A stretch of 64,000 nucleotides of DNA, taken from contig CM037843.1 in NCBI GenBank assembly GCA_021234535.1, positions 13,849,979 to 13,913,978 of the forward strand, read 5' to 3'. The stretch comes from Stichopus chloronotus. Lineage: Eukaryota > Echinodermata > Holothuroidea > Aspidochirotida > Stichopodidae. Numbering within the stretch: position 1 is the first letter of the stretch; each line of letters begins with the position of its first letter. The notes beneath the pieces are model-generated. The model worked only from the letters and a program-made list of their open reading frames with translations. It did not search any database and was not told where the DNA came from. Both the position numbers and the translations under genes were made by a program. Positions 13,221 through 25,253 of the stretch are shown in pieces.

Positions 13221-14353
13221 GCCAACTAATTTTTTTTACTTGTCGTCTCTCGGCCACCGTTGTAAGTAACGATGAACCAGAAAGTCAATCTGGGTAATCG
13301 TGACGTCACAGAATGGTCATCGAAAATGTTAAAAATTGAGACCACTTCGTATGTGTTGTTGTTTCTACCCTGTGGGTCCTCACCGAGGATTTCGTTTTAC
13401 ACTTGTCAAAAAAAAAAGAAAGAATGGCAACTCTACAGTAACACAAATTAAAAACGACATCGTGGTATTAACTTTGCTGTAGCGAACGAAACAAACAGGC
13501 ATACTGATAATGACGGTAAGTCTCACTGTTCTGAAGGAGCAGGTGGGGAAAGGAGGGTCGCAATGAAATTATAAGGAACTCCCTCACATCAACATAGCGT
13601 GATCACCTTAAGCGTTCTACTATAATCGATATTGAATACATATATCAAATCTTGCAGCGATCAGCGACGACGAATTTATGTAATGGACATACGTAACACT
13701 CCAGTGAGTCACGTTCAGTTTGCTTTCACTGTATTTAATGACATATATGAGAACTGACCGGTGACCCAATTGCGGGTCTGTAGAGGGAGTTAAGAGCATA
13801 AGGAGCCGAGAAGTATTGTGCGAGGTTCGTGAACAAATAAATGCTCAAATAGTTACCTCTGGGAAGGGTTCCCCTATAACTTGCCTCGTTGACCTAAGCT
13901 CTGAATAAAACGGTCAGTAGAAGTTTTCTCCTCCATGTATGAGCTACCACTCTCTTGAAAGCTGGCGCAGTAGCTAAGGTGGTTAATTTTTACTTATAGG
14001 TTATTAAAACTTTTTTCACGTTTTCAAAGTCAGTGAAAAGATTTACAGAAAAATTTCCAGAACAAAAATTGTCAAACTTGTACTCGATTCCTCTGTTCTT
14101 AGAAAAGAATCATTCGGTCAAAGGTGAACATGTGTAGAGAAATCTCTAACTGTTGTATATGTCACCTTGGGGAGGGGGGGGGGGGGGGTAAAGTTACTCC
14201 AATTGCAGTTACAGAAGAGCAGATTGAGAAGTAGGCATAAGTAGGTGATGAGATAGATCTGTACATAGCCTTAGTGGGTAGGGATGTTGGTAGGTTGATA
14301 ATGAAAAGGTTGGTAATAATTAAAAAAGAAAGGCAGGTAAGAATTTAATTGCA

Positions 14354-14394
14354 GATAGGTAGGTAGGTAAGTAGGTAAGTAGGTAAGTAGGTAG
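14354..14394. repeat. (GTAG)n/(GTAA) tetranucleotide microsatellite
   Basis: Alternating GTAG and GTAA units. More diverged GTAG and GTTG words extend back to about 14270. Confidence 0.85.
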
Positions 14395-15301
14395 TAAGGA
14401 AGATGGTTGGGCATGTAACTACATAGGTAGAAAAGTATTAGGAGCATGTTGAATAATACAAAACTCCCGGTGGATAGTATATTTCTCCCCCCCTTTCAGT
14501 AGTTTTTAATCACAAAAGGTCATGGCCATATATTATTCCGACTCCTGTTTTCAAGAATTCTGAAAGTAACCGACCGCCCTTTGAGCGACATTACCACGGC
14601 AGACTCATGAATATGCATCGATCCCTTTAAGTTCCGGTGATCTTCATGTCAATGACATTCAGTGACATTAGTTCGGACGATACATGACTTACATGATTTT
14701 CCCAACCTTTGTGCACTGAGCGTATGATTTGTATTCAGTTATGGGCGATCTGTTAACGTTTATTACTGCTGATGTTATTTACTTTGCGACATCGAAATGT
14801 GTAAAGGGCAAACATCAATTCTCTAAAGGATTTCTCCTCAAAAGTATAAAAAGAAGACAAGAAAAACTTGGACTAATTATTGATTTTCGTATAATTTTAC
14901 ACCTCAGTGGTTGACTGATTGTGTCTATCAAGCGATATCACGTTACATCCTCCTTTTTCTTTTTCGCGTTTTTTTTTTTCTCTTTTATTCTAAGCTGTAC
15001 GAAATACGATAATACCGTACTTACATACAAACTAGATAAAATGATCACAGAAATGTATAATAGTCAGAAATACATTTAAAAGGTATGTAGTCATCCGTGC
15101 AGCTGAAACCAACTACTACATCACAATTCTCAACGTCTTGTGTAAAGAATTCGAAAACAATATAGTAAAACAAAATACTAGATTTCTTATTGTTATCGAA
15201 TGCTATGAGCTCAGAGGCAGAGACGTGGAGTAAGGGCCTCACGGGTTGAAAAACCTACCACTTTTCGTGCAGGTTGTGTATATGTTTTCTGTAATGATCT
15301 G

Positions 15302-15419
<118 letters not shown>

Positions 15420-15546
15420 GCGGTGTACTATACTAAACGTCTCTACCATGCGTCTCTTCCTCCTTTAAGGAAACTGTCCCTGGTCACGTATCTGTTTTCG
15501 TGTTACAGTCCCAATTGCTTACGTACAATCCATTGATTTCTAAATT

Positions 15547-15913
15547 CTAATAATTTCTGTCACAAAATGGATGTGAGACATCATCCCTTGTCGAAATGTA
15601 TAACGTCGAATTTATATCAGTAGCTAAAACAGACACACGTTGAACAACCAATTTAGATTTATTTATTGGCGGTATCTGTAAGTCCCTGTAAACGGCTTGA
15701 TCACCGTTTTCTGTGAGCGGCAAATGTTGAATATTCTGGCCTTGAGAAACTGACCTAGTAGTCCGTGAATTAGAGTGTGTTGTACAGGCGTGTATTTTGG
15801 TCGATGACCCTCCCATAGCTTTAAAGCAGCAATTTGTCTTTGGAAGACTTACTTCATTTTGATACGAACTATCAAAGATAAGGATTCTCCTACTTTCCTG
15901 CCCCAGCGAATGT
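15547..15913 (-). other. Possible coding stretch of 121 codons, unidentified
   Basis: The minus frame is open from about 15913 to the TAG at 15549-15547. Composition is unlike the simple repeats around it: mixed Ser/Thr/Asn/Asp, a cysteine pair, and no membrane segment. A GTAAGT donor within it (15850-15845, after the residues SSYQNE) means that a shorter exon ending there is equally possible. I recognise no family. A frame of this length is expected several times in 64 kb by chance, so it is recorded only as a candidate. Confidence 0.2.
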
Positions 15914-18055
15914 CAATTTGTGAGGATTTAACGTATAGACTTGATTCTGATTCAAATATTCGACGGATTGAATTTACCTTTTGATATTAATCACATACAG
16001 TCAAATTTTCTTATTCAACCATCCTCTCATGAATGTGATGTTTATGTATGAGCAACGTTAGCGTATTAATTCGTCTCGTCGGTACTACACACATGTATAT
16101 GGTAAATCAGAGTGTATACGAACGGAATAAGAGAACACCCACTGCTTAGTTTTTTTTTTAATTTTAGAAGCCTTTATGAAGTATTCATAATATGGACAGA
16201 GTTCATCGTATATTGTAACGGAAGTAGTTTGCAAAAGTGCAAAGATTAGAGTTATGACTTCTCGAAATTATTTCCCTTTTTCAAATATTAATTACTTAAA
16301 CATATCGTAGCGTCTTTGAATATGACATTTTACAGTGACTGCGGCTTTCAAAATCACAGTGACCTGCAAAGTACTTCTTTAAAAGATATAATGGCGAGAG
16401 GGACCTTACCAGAATAGTAGGAAGTTGTGAGAATAAAAAAAAAAGTTCTGAACATCCTCGATACACTGAAATGAAACATAAACATGGCATCTTAGAAAAG
16501 ACTTGAAGAATAACTGCAGACACCGAGGTGTAATCTTTGACCAATTCGCTAATTGATCAGAATGTTTCGTCTGATTTTCCTTTCAAGCGTATGAAACACA
16601 ATTCAAGAGTTGGATTGTAAATTGTGCCATCTGTGTCAAGTGAAAGATCATCTGGATAATAATTTGGCTTTTTATTCTTATCTCTAGTAATATTTTTTAA
16701 GGATTCAGGTTCATTGGTACTTTGGAGAGAGCCAGCAAAACAAAAAAGGAAAATACAAAAGAATATTAACAGTTTTCATTTTTCTACAGTTAGTAGACCT
16801 ATATCATCATCCCTTAAGTCAACATTTTTGTTTACACCACATCTGTGTGTTGACTGAGAGTAGCTTTTTCGAATTACCACTAAAAAGTTGTCATGTGATT
16901 GTTAATGTTGCAAATCGGAAACACCGTTGTCTGTGGACTATGACAACGAATGCAAGACGGTTTGAAATTATATCCCCTGTGGATACTCTCTTTACCCGTT
17001 TACGCCCAATCATTACTCCAATCATAGCATCTAACCCAGAATGTTGATATGTGGGAGGTTTACCCCTCCCCCCCCCAAAAAAAAGGTCAGTACTGTTGTC
17101 ATCCTATAACGAAAAGAGCACTTTCTGTCTAAAAGTAATTGAAATTTGTAATCTTGTCGATAAGATCGTTTAGGCATTTGTTAAGTTTATTTTTCTCTAA
17201 TGACTATTCTCTCAGTTGTCCTTCCTCTTCACTATTATCGTCAATTTCCTCTACTTCTCTACTCAGTTGGATGATACTTTGAAGGGGGGGGGGGGGGCAG
17301 AATATAAAAGTCTGTGACTTAATGTGAAAACACAAAAACACCCAAGGGTGCTTTTTTTAATTTCAGATCTAAATGTATCACGAAACCTAGATATCAATGT
17401 TCTAAAAGAAACATGAGAAGACGTCATTTAGTTCCTTCGACATAACTATCCGCGTGAACCTCTATATCAATTAAACGCAGTGCCACATTCAACTAAACTG
17501 AATTTGACTATTTCATCGACAAGTATAAGGAACAAACATTAGTTACTTTTATTGATGACCGATTTTTAGGTGCAGAAGAGATTATGATAACAACGCATCG
17601 TGTGTCTTTTACATATTGTGTGACGTCACCAGTAGTCGTTCCGGCAATTAGTGGATCACATTTCATTAGACCGAGAGAGTGTATCTGTCTCGAAACACAC
17701 GCACATGACAAAAAAAAAAAGGAACAAGAAAAATAGACACACACACAAAACCCGTAAACATTTAACCAATGTCATCGGTCGTAATATATCATCTTTCACA
17801 TACTAAATTAATTTCAACTCTATTTGTTTTATAAATATGCCTCAAGTATTCTAAAAATGTCTTCATTATCCCTGGAAACCCTTTAAGGTTGCCAGGAGAT
17901 TGAAATTTTAACTTGGAACTACCTACTGGAATTTCATCAAGTCATCAAAAAAAAAAACGAAGAGGCAAATAAGAAGAGAAAGGGGGAAAGAAAAAAAAAA
18001 GAGGCAAAACGAAAAGAGCTTTCTGAAGGCAAATTGATAGAAATCGAGAGAGCTA

Positions 18056-18153
18056 TTAGGAGGACGGTGAACTTTTTGGTATCTTGATTCCAACTTTCAG
18101 GCTCTGCGTGCTGTCGACGTTCATGATGACGCTGACACTGTCGTCGTTAACAA
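18056..18153 (-). CDS. Possible coding exon B (ectodomain-like), ending in a stop
   Basis: Only one of the three frames is open. It reads VNDDSVSVIMNVDSTQSL, then a short basic tail and TAA/TAG. It follows a plausible acceptor (TTTTAGAG). It joins in phase with exon A at 19075-18942 to give ...RTEPI-V-VNDDSVSV.... The alternation of polar and hydrophobic residues suits a beta strand. By eye it resembles the N-terminal strand of cys-loop receptor ligand-binding domains (R-P-V-x-N-D-S-x-x-V-x-V), but the next expected segment is absent. Codon choice is GC-richer than the surroundings. It could be a pseudogene or a chance frame. Confidence 0.3.
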
Positions 18154-18245
18154 CTCTAAAATGAAATGAATACAAATTGCATCCTCTTTATTTTCTCTCT
18201 ATCTGTCTTCATTCTTCGCTGTTTTGTTTTTGACTGACTCCGTCA

Positions 18246-18267
18246 CTCTCTCTCTCTCTCTCTCTCC
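18246..18267. repeat. (CT)n microsatellite
   Basis: Eleven CT units inside a longer pyrimidine-rich stretch (18236-18300), within the putative intron between exons A and B. Confidence 0.9.
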
Positions 18268-18941
18268 CTTCTTCTCTCCTCACCTCGTCCTTTGCCTGTG
18301 TCGTTCTCTGTCTCTTCATGCCGGTTTCGTCTTTGTTGCTATCTTCTCAAGATAGCTTTAACTTGCAGACCAATTTTGGATAAATCAGCCAAGTATACAG
18401 AATACAATTTGGTAGGTCGTCGAACTTGAAGGGGTAAAAAAAAGGGAGGAGAAGAAACTTAATTCAAGGAGAATTCACTCGATAATTACACTGAGTTCCA
18501 TTTCACAAGTAAGTTAACAATCTTCGTAACATTCATTTACAGGGAAAGTTTAACATCTGCCTGTTTTTTGGCATGAAATCTATTTTGTTTCATTATTTTT
18601 ACACAAAATTACAGACACGGGGACTATTAATGTTGCAAATTAAGCCGATGGCGTCCTCTTAGCAAGATTGGGACCATTTATACTCTTCATTTGGAACTAC
18701 ACTGGTAAAATATAACAATTTACCCATATATTTGTTCCATTGTTTTAATTATATCTGACATGATCGCATATGCTTGCTTAAAGGAAGCCATCGGCTTTAC
18801 TTCACAACAATTAACAACCTATGCGTCGCCAAATATGAGTCGTTGATTCGCACACCTTAGAAAATGCCTTGAAATATGAAACGTTTAATTAAAGACCATT
18901 TAGAAAACCGGAGGAAAAATCCACTTTGAGCGACCAATTAC

Positions 18942-19075
18942 CTATAGGTTCTGTGCGATCTACTGCATTCATTAAACCCATCGTGATATTGAACAACCGC
19001 CTCACTTCAGTCGTGTACGGGATCATCGTTCGTGACGTTACATTAAAATATTCCGCAAATCGGCGTGACGTCATA
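18942..19075 (-). CDS. Possible coding exon A (ectodomain-like)
   Basis: Open over 44 codons between a usable acceptor (TTTTTGCAAG) and donor (CTATAG|GTAATT), entering in phase 2 and leaving in phase 1. The phase matches exon B across an intron of 788 bases. It contains two N-glycosylation sequons (NVT and NIT) and the segment EVRRLFNITMGLMNAVDRT, which could be the N-terminal helix of a cys-loop receptor-like ectodomain. A preceding open frame at about 20157-19995 (minus) has a strongly hydrophobic, signal-peptide-like stretch and a donor (TTCAG|GTGTAG) in compatible phase, but no good ATG. Family assignment is tentative. Confidence 0.28.
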
Positions 19076-19132
19076 CTTGCAAAAATAAAGCTTAGGAAGA
19101 AAAAAAAAACAACCCATAGCTACGGGCCTTAG

Positions 19133-22100
19133 TTTTCTTTTAGGAAGTTGATTTTCCTAATCATATCCTTTATGGTTAATAGATATCAGAATGCCAATGC
19201 CAAGGATTGAAGAAAAAGTGTTATGTGCTGTGCTTTTTGTGGAAGGCCTGCCGGCTTAATAAATAATAAAAGTTGTTGAAGGTTTATTAGATTTTTATTC
19301 AGGTTTATTTAGTTTTTTTTTCTTTTGTGATATTTGTTTATAAATCTTTTCATGTCGTCATGGTGCGTGTAACTTGACATTGGATCACCGCAGAAAAGCT
19401 GTATTAAAGTATCAAAGCAAACTGAACAGTTTGAAAAATAATGATTAAACTTTTTCAAACTGAATACACTTGAAACAGTTTAAAGATTTTCTCTGTGTTT
19501 CTTTGTAGAGGCAAGACATAGATTGCAATGCAATGCAGTATACTGGTGGTTTGTTTGTTTGTTTGCCGAAAGAATAGTGCATGTGTTCTATCTTCAGCCA
19601 GCAGAAACAAACTTTAAACTAACTTTGCCGTGAACATTTAACGTACCACGATGAAGTCCATATACACCGTTCCACTGATGGGTATAAGAATCATATGCCA
19701 CTGAAAACTCATCATGACGTCATTAGTCGATTCATAAATTTGGACTAACGAACTTATCCTAACTTACAGTTGCTTACATGATATAGAAGGTAAATGTAGC
19801 AACAACAACAGAAAAATAAAACCTGTTGATATCAATATTTTTATGCGAAGATTAAAAATCATATGCAATGGTTTTTAACGACTTGGAATATTCGCAATGA
19901 AATTATCCGGTATGGGAGAGCATAGTAACCCAAGCAGTGTACGCCAATTAATGTATTGTCATATCAGCCTATATATGCCGCCGGGTTATACAGCAACTAC
20001 ACCTGAATACAAACGTAGATAGTATCCAGGTAGGATGCTTTAAGGAGGATGACGCTCTGCAGACGGACAAATGAAAGTACCCGCCAAAATATAATGACAG
20101 GAAATAAAAGAAACAGCCAAGGATATAAAATGAGAGTTTGATGTAAACATTTATCAATAGAATAGAGCAACGTTAATCTTTGTTTCAAATGCCAGAATCG
20201 CTTCTTCTCTTTTCTTCTTCTTTCCCTTTCCCAAGCGATCAGTAGTTTGGGAAGGTCACAACATTCTTCTTTTCTTGTTTTATTGCAATGGATTGATAAA
20301 GGACAAAAATGTATATATCTGTGTTGTTTTCTCGCGATTGTTAAGTCTGTCCCATTTTTTACGACATCGGCCATTAATAGTTTACCAACGGGGACATGGT
20401 TTTTTGTAGTCTTTAGTTTTTTTTTTCGCTTTTAGACCTAATTTTAGTTTCCTTTTTTTTTAGTTTTTTTTTCTGTAGAAATGATGACATAGAAGTGATA
20501 GTTCGATCATCAATATACTGTAAATCAAAGCAAGATGGTATTTAGCTACAGTACACACTTCTCGAAGGAGGACAAACAAGGAGACACTTCAACGGCATTT
20601 CCACAAAATGTTGCCTTCTGTAGCCGCGTATGGGTGTTTACCCGAATGAGGACAAAAACCTGTGAAGTGAGAACTCCTTACAGGTCCTTACAAAAGTTTA
20701 CTTATTCAACGGGCATTCGAAATGTCATTTTTTTCTTTTTTAAATTTGACTCGACGAAAGTCGAAAGTGATTTCTAATGCACCAGATGCAACAGAAATTA
20801 CCCAAGCATCAAATATAAACTTGAGTAATATTAGCAGGTCGACCGTGTAAATCACAGTAACCTTTAAACAGCAAATCTATTGGGACTTTGTGGAATTTAC
20901 ATCAAATGAAGACGAAGGTGGACAAACACACACACACATATATATCAAGCTTCAGTGGGCCCACAGTGTTTGAAAATGATGTCAATCAAGCTGTTACAAG
21001 TATAGATAGAAAGATATTTATATTTAAGTCTCACCAAATCGCGATCAAACAAAAATGTAGTTTGATATTAAATGAAACAGAGCGAAAAGTATATCAGTGT
21101 GCAAACACCGAAGCACAAAAGTTGAAAAGTTCAAGTTAGCAGGCACGTCCATACACTGATTGTGTATCCGGTACTCGGTGAGTCAATATGAAAGAGATGT
21201 GCAAAGAAACGTCACTCATCAAACTTGATTTAATTTGATGTAGTTTGTTTAGTTACATTTTTTCGGTTGTGGAATAAAGTGGGGGATGCCATACGTCATG
21301 TAACAACTGAAAACCCCACTGGGGAAATAGTGAGCAGTTATTTTCGTCAACTTTTCTCACAGAAAATGTATATGGTATTGACAGTAACTGTCGGATCGTG
21401 TAAAAGTTGCGATTATGTTGTAAAGGCAAGAGTATGAATCTTATCTGTTGTGACGGCGGCTAGGCAAGCACTGTAAAGCTTCACCCAGATGATCAGCCAG
21501 TCACGTGACTGGTGGTTAAAATAGCAAACCTCCAATGTCGACGTCAGTGAGGACGTTATACATATATGAAATTTCTTCGATGTTTGATATTCCTGAGTTT
21601 ACTTGCATTAAGACTGAGATATTTTTTTATATTTTTTTTAAATGTTTAAATACGATCATACTTTGAACTAATTAGAGTCATATAATTGTTGTTATGTCAT
21701 AGTTCGTCAGTTCAAACATCTGCCAGTTTAAATTCCGTGGATATTCCATTGATGAACACAGTTTCTCATTACAATTTAGAAATTTTAGTGTACTCGGTAG
21801 TAGATGAAGTCTTTCGTTACCAGGCTATTCAACCGGAAATTATAACTTAAGTTCTTAGGCTATCGATTTCATGTGGGGGTGCCGTTCGGTATTTTTATTG
21901 TAAATGGTTATGCAGCTCTTTGTCTCATAAACAATTCAAGTACAGATTTTCAAGTTCAAGAAAACAAAACAAAAAGATACTCAATTTAATGATTTTGCCA
22001 GGTAATTACAAATTTCCTACGAACTTGAAACTGCATGAATGGAATTGATGAGCCATTTCTGTAATACTGATAACTAATTCTGATATTGCTAATGCGTCGT

Positions 22101-22165
22101 GATGTAATTATATATTTTAAAGCGTGATTTCTTCTTGAAAAACGTAGTTTATTGAAAAACCCTGA
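19133..22165. other. Noncoding stretch, no recognisable gene
   Basis: AT-rich sequence. A 125-codon open frame (minus, 20374-19997) has a real ATG, a basic middle and one hydrophobic run, but no family match that I can see and no supporting splice context. Confidence 0.4.
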
Positions 22166-22312
22166 TAATCGGTCGATAAACGCTGTCTTTTGAAGAAACC
22201 TATTTATTTTTAGTCGATAAACCGACTTTTCGAGATAAACTGAGTTTGTTCGAAATACTGAGTGTATCGATCGAAAATTGAGTGCATCGTCCTAAAACTG
22301 AATTTTTGCACA
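22166..22312. repeat. Degenerate ~20-22-bp tandem repeat (TCGA/AAACTGAG type)
   Basis: Diverged units share TCGATAAAC, TCGAGATAAACTGAG, TCGAAATACTGAG and TCGAAAATTGAG. The spacing is 19-22 bases. Confidence 0.6.
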
Positions 22313-25212
22313 GTTTTGTCACATTCGTTAGTCTCTTCTCGCTAAATGTCTGCAGACGTCACTTGTCTACGGTCACTTTTTGGACGGACATGAATCATCG
22401 GTAGCATGTGTGTGATACCGCTTTATCAACCCGCACTGTACACGTATTAGCCGCAAAAGTAACCATAAACTTTGAACGTTTTGCGGAGAGTTTATTACGA
22501 ATTAAGAGGCTAACGTCACATGATATTAAATATGATGATAGATCACCTTTACACATTGCTACAGTATTCCCGTTATATGTTATCTGAGAAATCAAATATG
22601 CCAGACTACGGTGTCATATCACGTAGAAACTCCACTACACACGATGTAACTTGTTCACCACGGTATTATCTCGCTGAAGTGACGCCTAAATTTGTGAAGT
22701 GATTTGCAAAGCTGGCGAATCTGTCCTCCCACTCGACACCTCCCTACATCGAAGACCATAAACAGAGAATGCAGATAAATGCTGGCAAGCGGAGGAGTGT
22801 TGTTACAATCAGGTCATGTGACCAAAAAGCATAAAAGAAAACCAATCTGCCATCAGACAAGACTAAATGAAACGAATCTCCGAGATGTGTTAATCCTTCC
22901 GACATTAGTAATTGTGTAATAATTACATTTTTCACTTCTGTTCTTATTTCTGGAGATTTCTTTTTTTGCTGAGAAGTTCGTTTCCTTCGCTTCTATTTTG
23001 TGGTAACATGCCGTGAAAATAAGCATGTGTATTTTTACCAACATTCAACGACTTTGATTCTCTTGATATAACGAAGGGCAAAAATCAAGGGTAATGGATA
23101 AAAGCGCCAACGTTATCCATCGACTAGGTAATTACTGCTTGTGAGACGTATACACTTTCTGTAAATTCTTCGTTATCAATTTTTGTAGAGTGGGGGGGGG
23201 GGGGGGCTCTGGAATTTTTACAGTTTGTGAACTTGTTACCCGGCAGGCCTATGTGTAAATCATAAACGGCGACGCAAGGGCCTCTTCATATAGCGCCATG
23301 GTGACGTCAGCATTAAGAACCATTTAACGCGCTATGTTGAACTTGTTTTATGATACAACGAGAAATACCCGCTCGTCGTTAAAAGACATATCAGATCTGG
23401 TTAAGCATTGAGTAATTACCTCTGACATTAGGCATGTCGCAGTGATACCGCGAATGTCTCGGTATAAATGCATACATCTTCGAACCGTCCAAGAGGGGGA
23501 AACAATATCGGAAAGATTTAACTCTTCTTGAATAGAAAATCCCAGATTTTTTTTTTCACGGCAGATCAGTTCAACTATTTATACACCAACCTGTTCGTTG
23601 CTGACAGTTTGACGAGCGATGGTTTGGTGTAACCCAGATGTTACAGTTACCTAGTTTTTATTGCAGGAAAGAAGGATTCTAAAGCAAAAGGAAACGCAAC
23701 GTGGTATAAATTGTACATATAATCTAACGGAAACATGGAACGATATAATATTAATGGATGCATGTAAAACATGCTGCGCAGTGCGCAGTAAAAGTACAAT
23801 ATAGCTGCGCAATGAGCGGTTGTTTTAAACTACATTACCAACGCAATAATAACAAAGGCAATCACAACGATGATGATATTAAACAGAATATAATGATATT
23901 AAACTTTAAAGGAGATCAATGAATTAACTCACAAAATTACTATATTTTTTGCACACCTATTGATTGTTTCTCGTACGTTGATGGGACGGTAAATGGTCAA
24001 AACAAAGAGCTCCCGAACATCTGACGCACAACTGAAGGGACAACGATGGGGTAGTTACAATCAAAATGGCGCACTGCAAATCGTGACAGATACTTTTTAC
24101 CAAAATGCATTAACCACAAGCATCCAATTTTCATGAAAAACAACAAATTTTCCACATTTTCAGTATCTACAGGAATATACACGTGACTAATGAGACTAAG
24201 TAGAAGTATATCCATTGCAATGGCTATCTTCGAACTGGTCATAAAGTAAACTGTATCAACTCAAAGGGCCCCCCTCTTTTAATACTCGAAATAACTATAC
24301 AAAATGAATATAATGTTGATACTAAGAATGTCAATAATAATAATAACTAAGTAACGGATATTTAGATGGTGTTTTAACTCAAAAGTAACAGGTAACAAGT
24401 TTTCGGATCTATTCTGGTAATTAAACCTGGTAATTAAACACGGGATTAAAATGGTCCCTGAAATTTGTCATACCTGCCAATTATCCGTAGTTGGTTTTCC
24501 AGCTTCGGGAGACGTTGCATTGAGTTCATTCCTACAACTTGAAATTTACTTGTACTTATTTGTACTTCATTTACAACACTACAAGTTACAAAATTGGTTG
24601 AAAGAAGAATGATATTGAACAAAGATGTGAAATGTTTTAAAGCATTAAAATATTTAAACAGAAAAGTGTTGTCTTCACGATGCTTTATAAAATTCACCCG
24701 CCAGGTCAGTACTAGCAACGTTGTGGCCACTGAGCACATCAGCAACTGGTGGTTTCATACGTCAGTCTCGTTTAAGCATTTCAACAAGTATAGGTTCAAA
24801 TATTTGTCCGTCAATTTATCTCTGGAGTGGTGATTTATATCATATCGAATTCATCTCAAAATCACGCAAAAGAAGAACAAAAACTACGGAAGCGTATCAA
24901 AATCACTCGTATGGAGATTACCCCGAGGATACCATTCTAGGGTATTTGCGATGCTATTTGGCCTAAGCTGCGCCGTTCCTCCAGCGTTATTATTTTAGAG
25001 ACTGCCGTTTGCATGTGTCAGCTTCATCGATGTCTGTAATTTATAATAATAAAGTGTGGAGAACGGAGGAAAGAGGATTAAGCGAAAATTTATGCTGTCT
25101 TTACACAACCTTGACCTCCTAAGTTGTTGTCGACTGAGTTTCTCTACGCGTTTATCAAGATATTTGGAGCTAACCGATTTTGGGGGAAAGGGTTTGAAGT
25201 TGCTCGACCCCC

Positions 25213-25253
<41 letters not shown>

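Noticed and set aside
13960..14100. GGCGCAGTAGCTAAGGTGG, similar to the 5' half of a tRNA
   Set aside because: The nearest B-box-like sequence is about 110 bases away and no cloverleaf can be drawn.
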